Shown in pieces: positions 45,683-53,935 of a stretch of DNA of 64,000 nucleotides (positions are counted from its first letter, which is position 1; every line of letters begins with the position of its first letter). Position numbers and translations under genes: made by a program. The DNA comes from Clostridia bacterium (GTDB lineage Bacteria; Bacillota; Clostridia; Christensenellales; Aristaeellaceae): the NCBI GenBank assembly GCA_017936765.1, contig JAGBEX010000003.1:62001-126000 (forward strand), written 5' to 3'. Under the pieces are notes generated by a model. It was not told the DNA's origin. It did not search any database and was given only the letters and a program-made list of their open reading frames with translations.

Positions 45683-46624
45683 ATGAATGAAATGACGGTT
45701 CTGGCCACCTTTGGCCCCTTTACCATCACGGCCTTTGGCCTGTGCGTGACCGCAGGCGCGCTGCTGGCTATCTGCCTGGCGGCTTTCCTGGGCCGCAAAA
45801 ACCCCGGTGTGAACGCCATGCTGAGCATGAGCGCCGCTGCCCTGGTGGGCGCGGTGCTGGGTGGGCGCATCCTGTATTGCCTCACTATGCTGGATTTCAT
45901 CCTGATCGACCTGGGCGGCGCGGGGTTCATTCCCCAGCTGTGGCAGGGCGGCTACACCCTTTATGGCGCTGTGCTGGGCGCAGGCGCGGGCGTGTGGCTC
46001 TACGCCAAGGCCACCCACCGCAAGACGGGCAGGCTGCTGGATCTGGCCGCGGTGGGCGGCGCGGTGGCGCTGGCCTTTGAGCGGGGCGGCGAATACTTCA
46101 CCACCCAGGGCCTGGGCGAGTACATCATGGACGAGGCCTGGTGCCGCTTCCCCTTTGCGGTGGAGGGCATCTATGGCGACTGGCAGATCCCCGTGTTCAT
46201 GTACGAGGCGCTGTGTGCGCTGGTGATGGCCATTGTGCTTTGGTGCATGGTGAACCGCAAGGAGGAAGGCCGCACGGCGCAGGCCTTCATCATCCTGCTG
46301 GGCGTGACCCAGATCATTCTGGAAAGCCTGCGGGAGGACGAATTCATCCGCTTCGGCTTTGTGCGGCTGAACATGCTGGCGGCGGCCATCACCATGGGAT
46401 TGACCTTCTTCTACCGGGTCTATGCCGTGGTGAAAAAGCAGGGCTGGAGCGCCTGGCAGATCATCCGGCTGGTGCTGTTCGTGGTGGGCATCGTGGTGGT
46501 GATCCTCATCGAGTTCGCGCTGGACAAGTCCACCATCGATAATGTTCTTCTGTACTTCGTCATGGCCGCTACCCTGGCGGTGATGGCCGCGGCCATGCTG
46601 CTGGACGGCAGAAAGAAACTGTGA
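45683..46624 (+). CDS. Lgt-like membrane protein with degenerate signature
   Basis: A 313-residue membrane protein with about eight helices. GGRILYCLTML, LWQGGYTLYGAVLGA and MYEALCALVMAI follow the order of prolipoprotein diacylglyceryl transferase (Lgt). The Lgt signature (R-x-G-N-F-x-N-x-E-x-x-G) here reads ERGGEYFTTQGLG (133-145): the Arg and glycines remain, but both Asn and the Glu are replaced, and the HGG His is missing in WQGGY. Lipoprotein-modifying activity is therefore doubtful; it may be a repurposed relative. A second, canonical lgt should exist elsewhere. It is 3 bp after the NAGPA gene. Confidence 0.8.
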   Translation: MNEMTVLATFGPFTITAFGLCVTAGALLAICLAAFLGRKNPGVNAMLSMSAAALVGAVLGGRILYCLTMLDFILIDLGGAGFIPQLWQGGYTLYGAVLGAGAGVWLYAKATHRKTGRLLDLAAVGGAVALAFERGGEYFTTQGLGEYIMDEAWCRFPFAVEGIYGDWQIPVFMYEALCALVMAIVLWCMVNRKEEGRTAQAFIILLGVTQIILESLREDEFIRFGFVRLNMLAAAITMGLTFFYRVYAVVKKQGWSAWQIIRLVLFVVGIVVVILIEFALDKSTIDNVLLYFVMAATLAVMAAAMLLDGRKKL

Positions 46625-46656
46625 TACCGAAACTGTAATTGTTGAAGGAGAAAAGT

Positions 46657-47457
46657 ATGCAGGTCAGTCATCCTGTAGGGATGTTCAACCATTTGCCGCC
46701 GGAGGATGTGTTTCTGGCGACGGACGAAATGGGCAATGATATGGGTATGGGCTATATGGTCTACCAGTATCAGCCTCATCTGTACCCGGATTGCCCTATC
46801 AATCTGTATTTTTCCCTGGATTGCCAGCCCGCGGCGCGCTATATGCTCTTTGGTGCGCTGGTGGCCCGCGCACGCCAATTGCGGGATTGCGATCCCACCG
46901 TGCGGGCCAGGGTGTATACCAACATTGCGCCCCAGGATCTGCGCATGAAGGATTTCTATGAGCATTCCGGCTTCGACTGCTCGGACAGCGAAGAGGTGTT
47001 GCAGCTGCCCATGCCCATTGGGGATGGCCGCATCCCCATGAGCTGCGCGGTGGCGCCCACGGCGGTGAACACCCCCGAGGAGCAGGCTGCGCTGCTCTAC
47101 CGTTTGCAGCAGAACGATATCACCTACATCGATCAGGCTTACCTGAACCAATTGCAGCGTATGCCCCACTTTATGGTGCTGGGGCTGTACCGCAACACGG
47201 AGCTGGTGGGTGAGGTGATCATGGCTGGCGAGGGCGACCATTGCGAGCTGGCAGCCATCTATATCACGCCGCCCTGCCGCCGCCAGGGCATGGGTCGGGC
47301 GCTGCTGCACCGGTGCATGGCCATCATGGCGGCCGAGGGCGTGAGCTACGTCACGGCCCGCATCATGAGCCGCTCCCAGCCCCAGAAGCGCCTGATGAAC
47401 GCCTTCAATGCCCAGGTGCTGGGGCAAACGATGATCTACCCCGGACTGTTCCTGTAA
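46657..47457 (+). CDS. GNAT family N-acetyltransferase, two-lobed
   Basis: 266 residues. The C-terminal half has the acetyl-CoA-binding motif A (AAIYITPPCRRQGMGRALL, about 205-223) and following helix MAIMAAEGVSYVT. The N-terminal half (LARARQLRDC-like VARARQLRDCDPTVRARVYTN, FYEHSGFDCSD) looks like a second, degenerate GNAT lobe, as in mycothiol-synthase-like tandem GNAT proteins. Acetyl acceptor unknown. AAGGAG precedes ATG 46657. It sits between the Lgt-like gene and thymidine kinase and is probably co-transcribed. Confidence 0.85.
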   Translation: MQVSHPVGMFNHLPPEDVFLATDEMGNDMGMGYMVYQYQPHLYPDCPINLYFSLDCQPAARYMLFGALVARARQLRDCDPTVRARVYTNIAPQDLRMKDFYEHSGFDCSDSEEVLQLPMPIGDGRIPMSCAVAPTAVNTPEEQAALLYRLQQNDITYIDQAYLNQLQRMPHFMVLGLYRNTELVGEVIMAGEGDHCELAAIYITPPCRRQGMGRALLHRCMAIMAAEGVSYVTARIMSRSQPQKRLMNAFNAQVLGQTMIYPGLFL

Positions 47458-47472
47458 GGAGGAGAGACCGCC

Positions 47473-48027
47473 GTGGCCAAGCTGTACTTCCGATATGGAG
47501 CCATGGGTTCCAGCAAAACCGCCAATGCCATCATGGTGCAATACAACTACCAGGAGCGGGGCCAGAAGGTGCTGATGGTGAAGCCCCAGCTGGATAACCG
47601 CGACGGTGCGCGCACGGTGCTTTCCCGCTGCGGACTGAAGACTGAGTGCGTTTTTATGGAAGAAGTCCCCGGCATGGACGTCACCGGGTACGATTGCGTC
47701 ATCGTGGACGAAGCCCAGTTCCTGACCAAGGAGCAGGTGGCGCACCTGGTGAAGATCGTGGATGAGATGAACATCCCCGTGATCTGCTACGGCCTGCGGG
47801 CGGACTTCCAGGGCAATTTCTTCGAGGGCAGCCAATGGCTCATGGCCTGGGCAGACACCATCGAGGAGGTCAAGACCATCTGCTGGTGCGGCCGCAAGGC
47901 TACCTGCAACGCCCGCGTGATGAACGGCAAGGTCATCAAGGAGGGCGACCAGATCCTGCTGGGCGGCAACAGCCAGTATGTATCCCTGTGCCGCAAGCAT
48001 TGGGCCAATGGTCAGCTGCATGAATAA
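47473..48027 (+). CDS. tdk: Thymidine kinase
   Basis: A 184-residue type II (TK1-like) thymidine kinase for pyrimidine salvage. P-loop GAMGSSKT (9-16), Walker B/Mg site VIVDEAQF, catalytic Glu there, lasso region with zinc-binding cysteines (CWCGRKATC; C near the end in SLCRKH). GTG 47473 is used, with AAGGAGG ten bases upstream. Sixteen bases after the GNAT gene; a terminator follows. Confidence 0.95.
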   Translation: MAKLYFRYGAMGSSKTANAIMVQYNYQERGQKVLMVKPQLDNRDGARTVLSRCGLKTECVFMEEVPGMDVTGYDCVIVDEAQFLTKEQVAHLVKIVDEMNIPVICYGLRADFQGNFFEGSQWLMAWADTIEEVKTICWCGRKATCNARVMNGKVIKEGDQILLGGNSQYVSLCRKHWANGQLHE

Positions 48028-48037
48028 GTTATTTTCT

Positions 48038-48058
48038 GGCCGCATTGCGGCCTTTTTT
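48038..48058 (+). terminator. Terminator after tdk
   Basis: GGCCGC-ATT-GCGGCC (48038-48052) followed by TTTTTT. Confidence 0.9.
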
Positions 48059-48077
48059 ATTTCCGGGGAGGGTGCTT

Positions 48078-49355
48078 ATGCCTCATATTATGCTCGCCGG
48101 GATTGGCGAAACCATGCAGTATATCGTGCATGATTATAACGACAATACCATCCGCTTTATCCTGCGCTATCCCGGCGCGGTGGACGCAGCCATCCTCAGC
48201 CGGGCGGTGGAGGCCGTGGTGTTCAGCGTGGATGTCCTCCATGCCAGCTTCAAGCCCGGCAAGCTCCGGGGCTGGTGGAAGGTGAACGACGCCCTGCCCC
48301 AGGAGAGCTACTTTACTCATATCCAAACGGAGGATGTCATGGGTGCGGCCACGGCCTGTGCCGTGCGTCCGGTGCTGCCAGGCAGCCTGTGCCAGCTGCA
48401 TTGCAGCCTGGTGCAGGGCAAGGAAGAAAGCGCGGTGGTGGTGAACATCAGCCACCTGTGCGTGGACGGCAGCGATGGCAAGTATCTGCTGGGGAAGATC
48501 GCGGAGGCGTATGAACTGCTCCGCACCAGCGGCAGCGCCGATGGCCTCGCCGTGAAAAACGGCAGCCGCGCCGCTGAACAGGTCTATGAGCAGCTGAGCC
48601 GCAAAGAGATGCGCCAGCTTCTGCACAGCCCCCTGGGCGGCGTGAAGACCACCTTCCCCTATCCCGACCAGGAGATGGGTGAACCCCGCATGACCCTGCA
48701 AACCATTCCGGCGGAGGCCATGGCGGCTGCCCGCACCCGCGCCAAGGCAGAGGGCGCCACCGCCAACGATCTGCTGCTGGCAGCCTGCTATCAGAGCTTT
48801 GTCCGCCTGGCTCGGCTGGAAAGCGGCACCCCGGTGAGCATCATGGGCATGATGGACCTGCGCAGGCATTGCAAGGCCGGGGACTCCGAGGGACTGAGCA
48901 ACATGGCTGGCACGCTTTGCACCGTGCTGCCCCAGGGCGTGGGGGAGGATTTCAGCCACACGCTGGCACAGGTGGCGCAGCAGACCCGCGCTGCCAAGGA
49001 AAACCCCATGGCCGGGCTGGAGGGTATGCCCCTGGTGCATGGCGCGGCCAAGGCGCTGCCCCTCTGGGTGCTGCTGAAATGCGTGGGGTGGATCTATGGC
49101 AGCTTCTCCCTCGGCCTGACCAACCTGGGCAGCATCCCTTGTGACGACCTGGCGCTGGGCGGCCTTGCACCGGTGGACGGTGCTTTCGGCGGCCCCCTGA
49201 AAAAGAAGCCTGCCATGCAGGTTTCTGCCGCCAGCTTCCATGGCAATTGCTGCCTGTGCGTGGCAGGGCAGTATACCCAAGAGGATGCAAAGCAACTTCA
49301 AGCCCTGCTGGCCGGCATGGCAGAAGAAATTGCCCAATATGCTGCTAATGCTTGA
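48078..49355 (+). CDS. Condensation-domain-like acyltransferase (stand-alone)
   Basis: 425 residues of the chloramphenicol-acetyltransferase/condensation-domain fold. The catalytic HxxxDG motif reads HLCVDG (H126 to D130-G131). The second half has GATANDLLLAACYQSFVRL and a SLGLTNLGSIP motif, as in NRPS C-domains and PapA/alcohol-acetyltransferase-like proteins. It has no carrier or adenylation domain and no biosynthetic genes nearby, so it may transfer acyl groups to a small molecule or lipid. GGGGAGGGTG precedes ATG 48078; an upstream frame-open TTG lies in the tdk terminator. No convincing promoter seen. Confidence 0.8.
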   Translation: MPHIMLAGIGETMQYIVHDYNDNTIRFILRYPGAVDAAILSRAVEAVVFSVDVLHASFKPGKLRGWWKVNDALPQESYFTHIQTEDVMGAATACAVRPVLPGSLCQLHCSLVQGKEESAVVVNISHLCVDGSDGKYLLGKIAEAYELLRTSGSADGLAVKNGSRAAEQVYEQLSRKEMRQLLHSPLGGVKTTFPYPDQEMGEPRMTLQTIPAEAMAAARTRAKAEGATANDLLLAACYQSFVRLARLESGTPVSIMGMMDLRRHCKAGDSEGLSNMAGTLCTVLPQGVGEDFSHTLAQVAQQTRAAKENPMAGLEGMPLVHGAAKALPLWVLLKCVGWIYGSFSLGLTNLGSIPCDDLALGGLAPVDGAFGGPLKKKPAMQVSAASFHGNCCLCVAGQYTQEDAKQLQALLAGMAEEIAQYAANA

Positions 49356-49367
49356 TTTTCCACGGTT

Positions 49368-49434
49368 GCAACCACCGGTTGCGGCATTTTCCAGCATCTG
49401 TTGATAGCCCCGCAACCGCCTTCCGTGCTATGAT
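49368..49434 (+). promoter_or_regulatory. Promoter and GCAAC-N5-GTTGC operator of the third XRE gene
   Basis: Operator palindrome 49368-49382 (embedded in a longer GGTTGCAACC/GGTTGC cluster from 49364); extra half-site GCAACCG from 49412, 44 bp downstream; extended -10 TGCTATGAT ending at 49434. Same layout as 25218-25280. Confidence 0.65.
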
Positions 49435-49457
49435 GCCGCCGTAAGGAGGATGATTCC

Positions 49458-50156
49458 ATGAAACTGAACGAAAAGATCTACTGGTGCCGCAAGCAGGCAG
49501 GTTTGTCCCAGGAGGCGCTGGCAGAGTTGATCGGCGTGTCCCGGCAGTCTATCAGCAAGTGGGAGACGGGGGAGGCCTCGCCGGAGATCTCCAAGCTGCC
49601 GCTGTTGGCCAGGGCCTTTCAGGTGACCACCGACTGGCTGCTCTCCGAGGATGGCATTCCCCAGGAGGAACCCGACCAGGAACCCGCCCCGGAAGTGGAG
49701 CCGCAGCCCATGCCCCAGGTGGAGGCGGCCTGGCCCAGCTGGGTGGAGAACCTGCCGGGGTTCATCGGCACGGCGGTGAAGAAGTTCGGCTGGCTCTACG
49801 GCGTGCGCACGGCCGTCAGCGGCGCGATCTTCGCAGCCTTTGGCCTGCTGATACGGGCGGTGACGGGCAGCTTTTTCAACACCGTGAACGATTCCTTCAG
49901 CGATTTCGGCTTTGGCGGCATGAGCAGCGTCACCTGGTATGACGAGTTCGGCAACGTGACCTCCGCGCCGCCCTTTGCTGACAGCGTGCTGGAATCCATG
50001 GGCATGGGCGGCATGAGCAGTTCCTTCAGCAGCCCGGCCAGCGGCCCCTTTGACCTGATCTCCGGCGCGGTGATCTTCATCGGCGTGGTGATCATGGTGG
50101 TGGGCATCGTGATGGCGGTGCTGCTGAAAAAGTGGGGCGAGCGGGAAATGACCTGA
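49458..50156 (+). CDS. XRE regulator with C-terminal membrane segments
   Basis: 232 residues. Helix-turn-helix (about 5-60, [24 protein letters not shown]) almost identical in the recognition helix to the XRE proteins at 19349 and 25310. Then comes a Pro/Glu-rich linker ([15 protein letters not shown]). An N-proximal hydrophobic segment follows ([15 protein letters not shown], about 117-131), then a Met/Gly/Ser-rich loop ([11 protein letters not shown]) and a last helix ([24 protein letters not shown]). Membrane-tethered regulator; the Met-rich loop could bind metal, which is a guess. AGGAGG before ATG 49458. Confidence 0.87.
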   Translation: MKLNEKIYWCRKQAGLSQEALAELIGVSRQSISKWETGEASPEISKLPLLARAFQVTTDWLLSEDGIPQEEPDQEPAPEVEPQPMPQVEAAWPSWVENLPGFIGTAVKKFGWLYGVRTAVSGAIFAAFGLLIRAVTGSFFNTVNDSFSDFGFGGMSSVTWYDEFGNVTSAPPFADSVLESMGMGGMSSSFSSPASGPFDLISGAVIFIGVVIMVVGIVMAVLLKKWGEREMT

Positions 50157-50161
50157 TCCAT

Positions 50162-50197
50162 AAGCCTTCGCATGGCAACGTGCGGAGGCTTTCTTCT
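50162..50197 (+). terminator. Terminator after the third XRE gene
   Basis: AAGCCTTCGCA (50162-50172) / TGCGGAGGCTT (50181-50191), then TTTCTTCTT-rich sequence that merges with the next promoter. Confidence 0.8.
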
Positions 50198-50225
50198 TGT
50201 GCAAGAGGGCGGTATGTGGTACAAT
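50197..50225 (+). promoter_or_regulatory. Sigma-A promoter of the secreted pseudo-trypsin-like gene
   Basis: TTGTGC (50197-50202), 17 bp, TACAAT (50220-50225). Confidence 0.65.
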
Positions 50226-50264
50226 CAACATAATGATTTGTACGGAAAAACAGGAGGCTTCTCC

Positions 50265-51557
50265 ATGCTGAAACGCTTCTTTTCCCTGCTGCTGGCGCTG
50301 CTGCTTGCCACCGCCTGCGCCCAGGCCGAGACTGCCGATGCCCTGTATCTGCTGGTGACCCGCGATGCCGAGGGCGTTGAAACGCCTGTGGGGTCTGCGG
50401 TGCTGTACAAGGATCAGTCCACGCTGCTCACTTCCATGTGGACGATGGCTCAGCTGACGGACGAACTGTATGCCGTGGGCGCAGACGGCGCCTACATTGC
50501 CGTGGATGCCACCGGCGAGGATAAGGAAGTGGTGAGCCTGGCGCTGGCGTCTCCCTCTGCTGCCCAGCCGCTGCAGCCCGGCTCCGCAGGCACCACCCTT
50601 TACGCCCTGGGACACAATGCCGCCCAGCAGCCCGTGGAGGGCGAGGCGCTGCACCTGGTCACCATGCCCTATGACTACGATGCTACGGCCATGCTGTTCA
50701 CCGCGCCGGACAGCCTGCTCCCCGGCAGCGCGCTGGTGGATGGGGAGGGCAAGCTGTTTGGCATCACCCTGGGCGGCTATGGCGAGGGCGTGAACCGTTA
50801 TGTGGCCATGCCCATGGCCGAAACCGGGTTGGGCGAGCAGACGGTGAGCTGGCTCACGGGCTTTACCGTGGAGGCAGAGACGGGCTATCTCCATGTGGAC
50901 TGGTCCGACTGCGACCACACCTGCGACAAGGGCAACTGCGTCACCGGCGTTTTCTATGCGGATACCCAGAATCCTTATTATTCCTACTTTATGGAGGAAG
51001 AGACCTCCACGACGATCCCGGTGGCACCCGGCCGGAGCTATCAGGTGTGGGTGCAGCACGCCCACGGGGATATGGCCAAAAACGTGCAGCGCCCGGCAGA
51101 AGCCGCTGTGCTGGCTACCACCCCGGCGGCAGAGGCCTTCGACAGGTATGACTACAAGGATTCCTCCATCTATCTGGCCGCTGTGCCGATCACGGAGGCA
51201 GAGGACTATATCAACAAGCACATCCCGCCCATGGAGCATGTGACTGCCGAGACCCTGGGCGATGTGAAGGCAGCCATCTATATGCAGGTGGTTTCCTCCT
51301 ATGCGGTGGAGGAACCGCATTACAGCGACCTGTATCTGGTGCTGACCACGCCGGAGGGCTACGCCATTGGCTATGCGGCGGAGTTCGTGTTCGAGCCTTC
51401 TCTCCAGGAGCGGGACGAATGGAACGTGGAGATCTACTCCATGCTGGACGACTACCTGGCCTACAACGACACCGGTGTATTTGCCCCCGGCGAGTACACC
51501 CTGTGCTATTATCTGGACGGCGCGCTGGCCAACCAATTGAGCTGGGTGCTGGAATAA
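50265..51557 (+). CDS. Secreted protein with degenerate trypsin-like domain
   Basis: 430 residues with a signal peptide (MLKRFFSLLLALLLATACAQA; either cleavage after AQA or lipidation at Cys18 is possible, though the lipobox is poor). The N-terminal half follows the DegP/S1C layout: VGSAVLYKDQSTLLTSM at the place of the catalytic-His strand, but no His; later LPGSALVDGEGKLFGITLGGY at the place of the GNSGGPL site, keeping a Ser. It is therefore a likely pseudoprotease. The C-terminal half (with CDHTCDKGNC near 210-219 and a YQVWVQHAHGDM region) matches nothing I know. AGGAGG before ATG 50265. Confidence 0.75.
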   Translation: MLKRFFSLLLALLLATACAQAETADALYLLVTRDAEGVETPVGSAVLYKDQSTLLTSMWTMAQLTDELYAVGADGAYIAVDATGEDKEVVSLALASPSAAQPLQPGSAGTTLYALGHNAAQQPVEGEALHLVTMPYDYDATAMLFTAPDSLLPGSALVDGEGKLFGITLGGYGEGVNRYVAMPMAETGLGEQTVSWLTGFTVEAETGYLHVDWSDCDHTCDKGNCVTGVFYADTQNPYYSYFMEEETSTTIPVAPGRSYQVWVQHAHGDMAKNVQRPAEAAVLATTPAAEAFDRYDYKDSSIYLAAVPITEAEDYINKHIPPMEHVTAETLGDVKAAIYMQVVSSYAVEEPHYSDLYLVLTTPEGYAIGYAAEFVFEPSLQERDEWNVEIYSMLDDYLAYNDTGVFAPGEYTLCYYLDGALANQLSWVLE

Positions 51558-51584
51558 AAAAGTTCTGAAATGAGACAAAAATCT

Positions 51585-51614
51585 GTTGCGGGAGCAACGA
51601 ATTTGTGGTAGGAT
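51585..51614 (+). promoter_or_regulatory. Promoter with GTTGC-N4-GCAAC inverted repeat before the GH74-like gene
   Basis: TTGCGG (51586-51591), 17 bp, TAGGAT (51609-51614). GTTGC (51585-51589) and GCAAC (51594-51598) flank GGGA and overlap the -35 box. Confidence 0.5.
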
Positions 51615-51649
51615 GTGTGCAACCTCTCACAACAGAAGGAGCGTTCTCC

Positions 51650-53935
51650 ATGAACCACATACCCTATACGTATCACCATTGCCCCGTGCCGGGCGGCGGT
51701 TATGCCACGGGCTTCCTGTATCACCCTGCGAAGGAAGGCCTTCTCTACCTGCGCACGGACATTGGCGGCACCTATCGCTTTGACTATGCCGCCCAGCGCT
51801 GGGTGTTCCTGTGTCCCCAGGTGAATCCCCTGAATCAGGATCAGGCCTACCCCATCTCCCTGGCGGTGGATGCCAAACGGCCGGACATGCTGTACGTCAT
51901 GTGCGGCGTACGCCATGCCCCCACCGGCAAGCTGGCCATTTCCTGCGATCAGGGCGACAGCTTTATCCAAAAGCCTGTACCCTTCTTTGTGCATGGCAAC
52001 CTCAGCGGGCGCGGCACGGGGGAGCGGCTCATGGTGGATGCCAGCGATGCCGCCACCCTTTGGTATGCCTCCCAGCAGGACGGCCTGTGGGTCACCCATG
52101 ATGAGGGCGACAGCTGGCAGCGCGTGGACGGCCTGCCGGAGACCCACCTGACCTTCATCGCCCAGGTGAAGGGACAGTTCATCGTGGGCGCGGCGGGCGT
52201 TGCCACCAAGCAGGGCGATATGCGCGGCCCGGCGCTGTATGTGGGGGATGGCACCACCTTCCGTCCCATGGCGCAGCCGGAGAACACCCCCATGGAGGGC
52301 TGCCGCATCCACGGTCTGGCCGCCCAGCGGTGGAGCGCCGACGACCGCTATCTCTACGTGACCTTCGGGGCCAACGGCCCCCGCTCCTTTATCGACGACC
52401 TGGGCTACAGCTGCGATTCCGGCGACAATGTGGACGGCCACATCGTGCGCTATTCCCTGACGGATGCAGGCCTCGGCGCCATGGAGGACATTACCCCCTG
52501 CGCCCAGCGCGGCCACCTGCCCTGGGGCTATTCCGGCATCTGCGCCAGCCAGCGTACGCCGGGTCTGGTCATTGCCACCACCATCTGCCGCCATGACGGG
52601 GACAGCATTTTCCTCTCCCGGGACTACGGCGTCACCTGGCAGGAGATCCTCCACGACCTGGACGTGGGCTGCATCCGCTTCCGCACCAGCTATATGCGGC
52701 CGGAGCATAACGGGGGCGAGTCCATCATCCATTGGCTCAGTGACATCAAGCTGAACCCCTTTGACGACAACGAGAGCTGGTTCAACACCGGCACCGGTGT
52801 GTTCCGCTCCTATGATTTGTTGCAGGACAGCCGCTATTACACCGACTGGTCCGATGGCGTGGAGGAAACCGTTCACCTGAACGTGTACGCCATGCCCTCC
52901 GGCGAGGTGAAGGTCATCGACATCATCGGTGACCTGGGCGGCTTTGCCTTCACCGATCTGGATCAGCCCTGCCGCAATTCCTTCGACGATGAAAACGGCA
53001 ACCGCTACATCACCTGCCTGAATGCGGACTTTGCGGACGATGATCCCAGCCGCATCGTGGTCACCGCCCGTGGCAACTGGAAGGGGAGAACCAAGGGCGG
53101 GCTGATCCTGACGAAGGACAATGCCCGCACCTGGCAGCGCCTGCCCATGCCCTGGGGGCTGACGGAGAGCATTGACGAGGCCTGCCGCCGCATTGAAAAA
53201 CCCAATGTGAACGCAGGCTGGGTGGCCATGTCCCGGGACGGGCAGACCCTGGCCTGGACGCTGGGCAATCGCATCGAGCTGCCGGCGAGCTGGGCTGTCC
53301 ACAGCCAGGACGGCGGAGCGACCTGGCAGAAGATCACCGTGTATCAGCTGGATGGCACGGTGAAGGAGGAGGGCGGCTTCAAGGTCTTTGCCGACCGCAT
53401 GGACAGTCAGCTGTTCTACGGCTTTGGCGATCACAGCGACCTGTATATCTCCACCGACAGGGCGCAAACCTTCCGCCAGATCCCCACGCCGGAGAACATG
53501 CCCCTGGGGGTGCATTTCGCCCGCATCGACGGCGCGAACCAGACGGAGATCCGGGGCGAGGCAGGCCGCACAGGCCGCTTCCTGGTCACCATGAAGGAGC
53601 ATGGCCTGTTGGTGCTGGACTTTACCCGCGAGGGCTGCACCGCCCAGCGCCTGAGCCATGAGGGCGACACCGTGTTCCGCGCGGGCTACGGCCTGGGCGA
53701 ACCCGGCGGGGACTACATCACCGGGCATAAGGCCATCTACCTCAATGGCATCATCGGCGGGGAATACGGCTTCTACCGCACCCTGGACGATGGCGCTACC
53801 TACACCCGATTGAACACCGACAGGCAGATGTTCGGCGGCATCATCTCCCTGGATGGGGACTGCCGCACCTTTGGTCAATTCTACCTGGCAACAGGTACTT
53901 ATGGTCTGATTTACGGAAAGGAGCAAACCACATGA
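51650..53935 (+). CDS. GH74-like (xyloglucanase-type) beta-propeller glycosidase
   Basis: 761 residues. The N-terminus GGGYATGFLYHPAKEG...YLRTDIGGTYRFD (15-45) is the start of the GH74 double seven-blade beta-propeller, and BNR/Asp-box-like repeats (SCDQGDSFIQ, THDEGDSWQRV, SRDYGVTWQEI, TKDNARTWQRL, SQDGGATWQKI) follow throughout. GH74 enzymes cleave xyloglucan. No signal peptide is present, so it would act in the cytoplasm on imported oligosaccharides, unusual for the family. AAGGAG precedes ATG 51650; an earlier ATG at 51605 overlaps the promoter. It overlaps the GH31 gene by 4 bp. Catalytic aspartates not assigned. Confidence 0.85.
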   Translation: MNHIPYTYHHCPVPGGGYATGFLYHPAKEGLLYLRTDIGGTYRFDYAAQRWVFLCPQVNPLNQDQAYPISLAVDAKRPDMLYVMCGVRHAPTGKLAISCDQGDSFIQKPVPFFVHGNLSGRGTGERLMVDASDAATLWYASQQDGLWVTHDEGDSWQRVDGLPETHLTFIAQVKGQFIVGAAGVATKQGDMRGPALYVGDGTTFRPMAQPENTPMEGCRIHGLAAQRWSADDRYLYVTFGANGPRSFIDDLGYSCDSGDNVDGHIVRYSLTDAGLGAMEDITPCAQRGHLPWGYSGICASQRTPGLVIATTICRHDGDSIFLSRDYGVTWQEILHDLDVGCIRFRTSYMRPEHNGGESIIHWLSDIKLNPFDDNESWFNTGTGVFRSYDLLQDSRYYTDWSDGVEETVHLNVYAMPSGEVKVIDIIGDLGGFAFTDLDQPCRNSFDDENGNRYITCLNADFADDDPSRIVVTARGNWKGRTKGGLILTKDNARTWQRLPMPWGLTESIDEACRRIEKPNVNAGWVAMSRDGQTLAWTLGNRIELPASWAVHSQDGGATWQKITVYQLDGTVKEEGGFKVFADRMDSQLFYGFGDHSDLYISTDRAQTFRQIPTPENMPLGVHFARIDGANQTEIRGEAGRTGRFLVTMKEHGLLVLDFTREGCTAQRLSHEGDTVFRAGYGLGEPGGDYITGHKAIYLNGIIGGEYGFYRTLDDGATYTRLNTDRQMFGGIISLDGDCRTFGQFYLATGTYGLIYGKEQTT

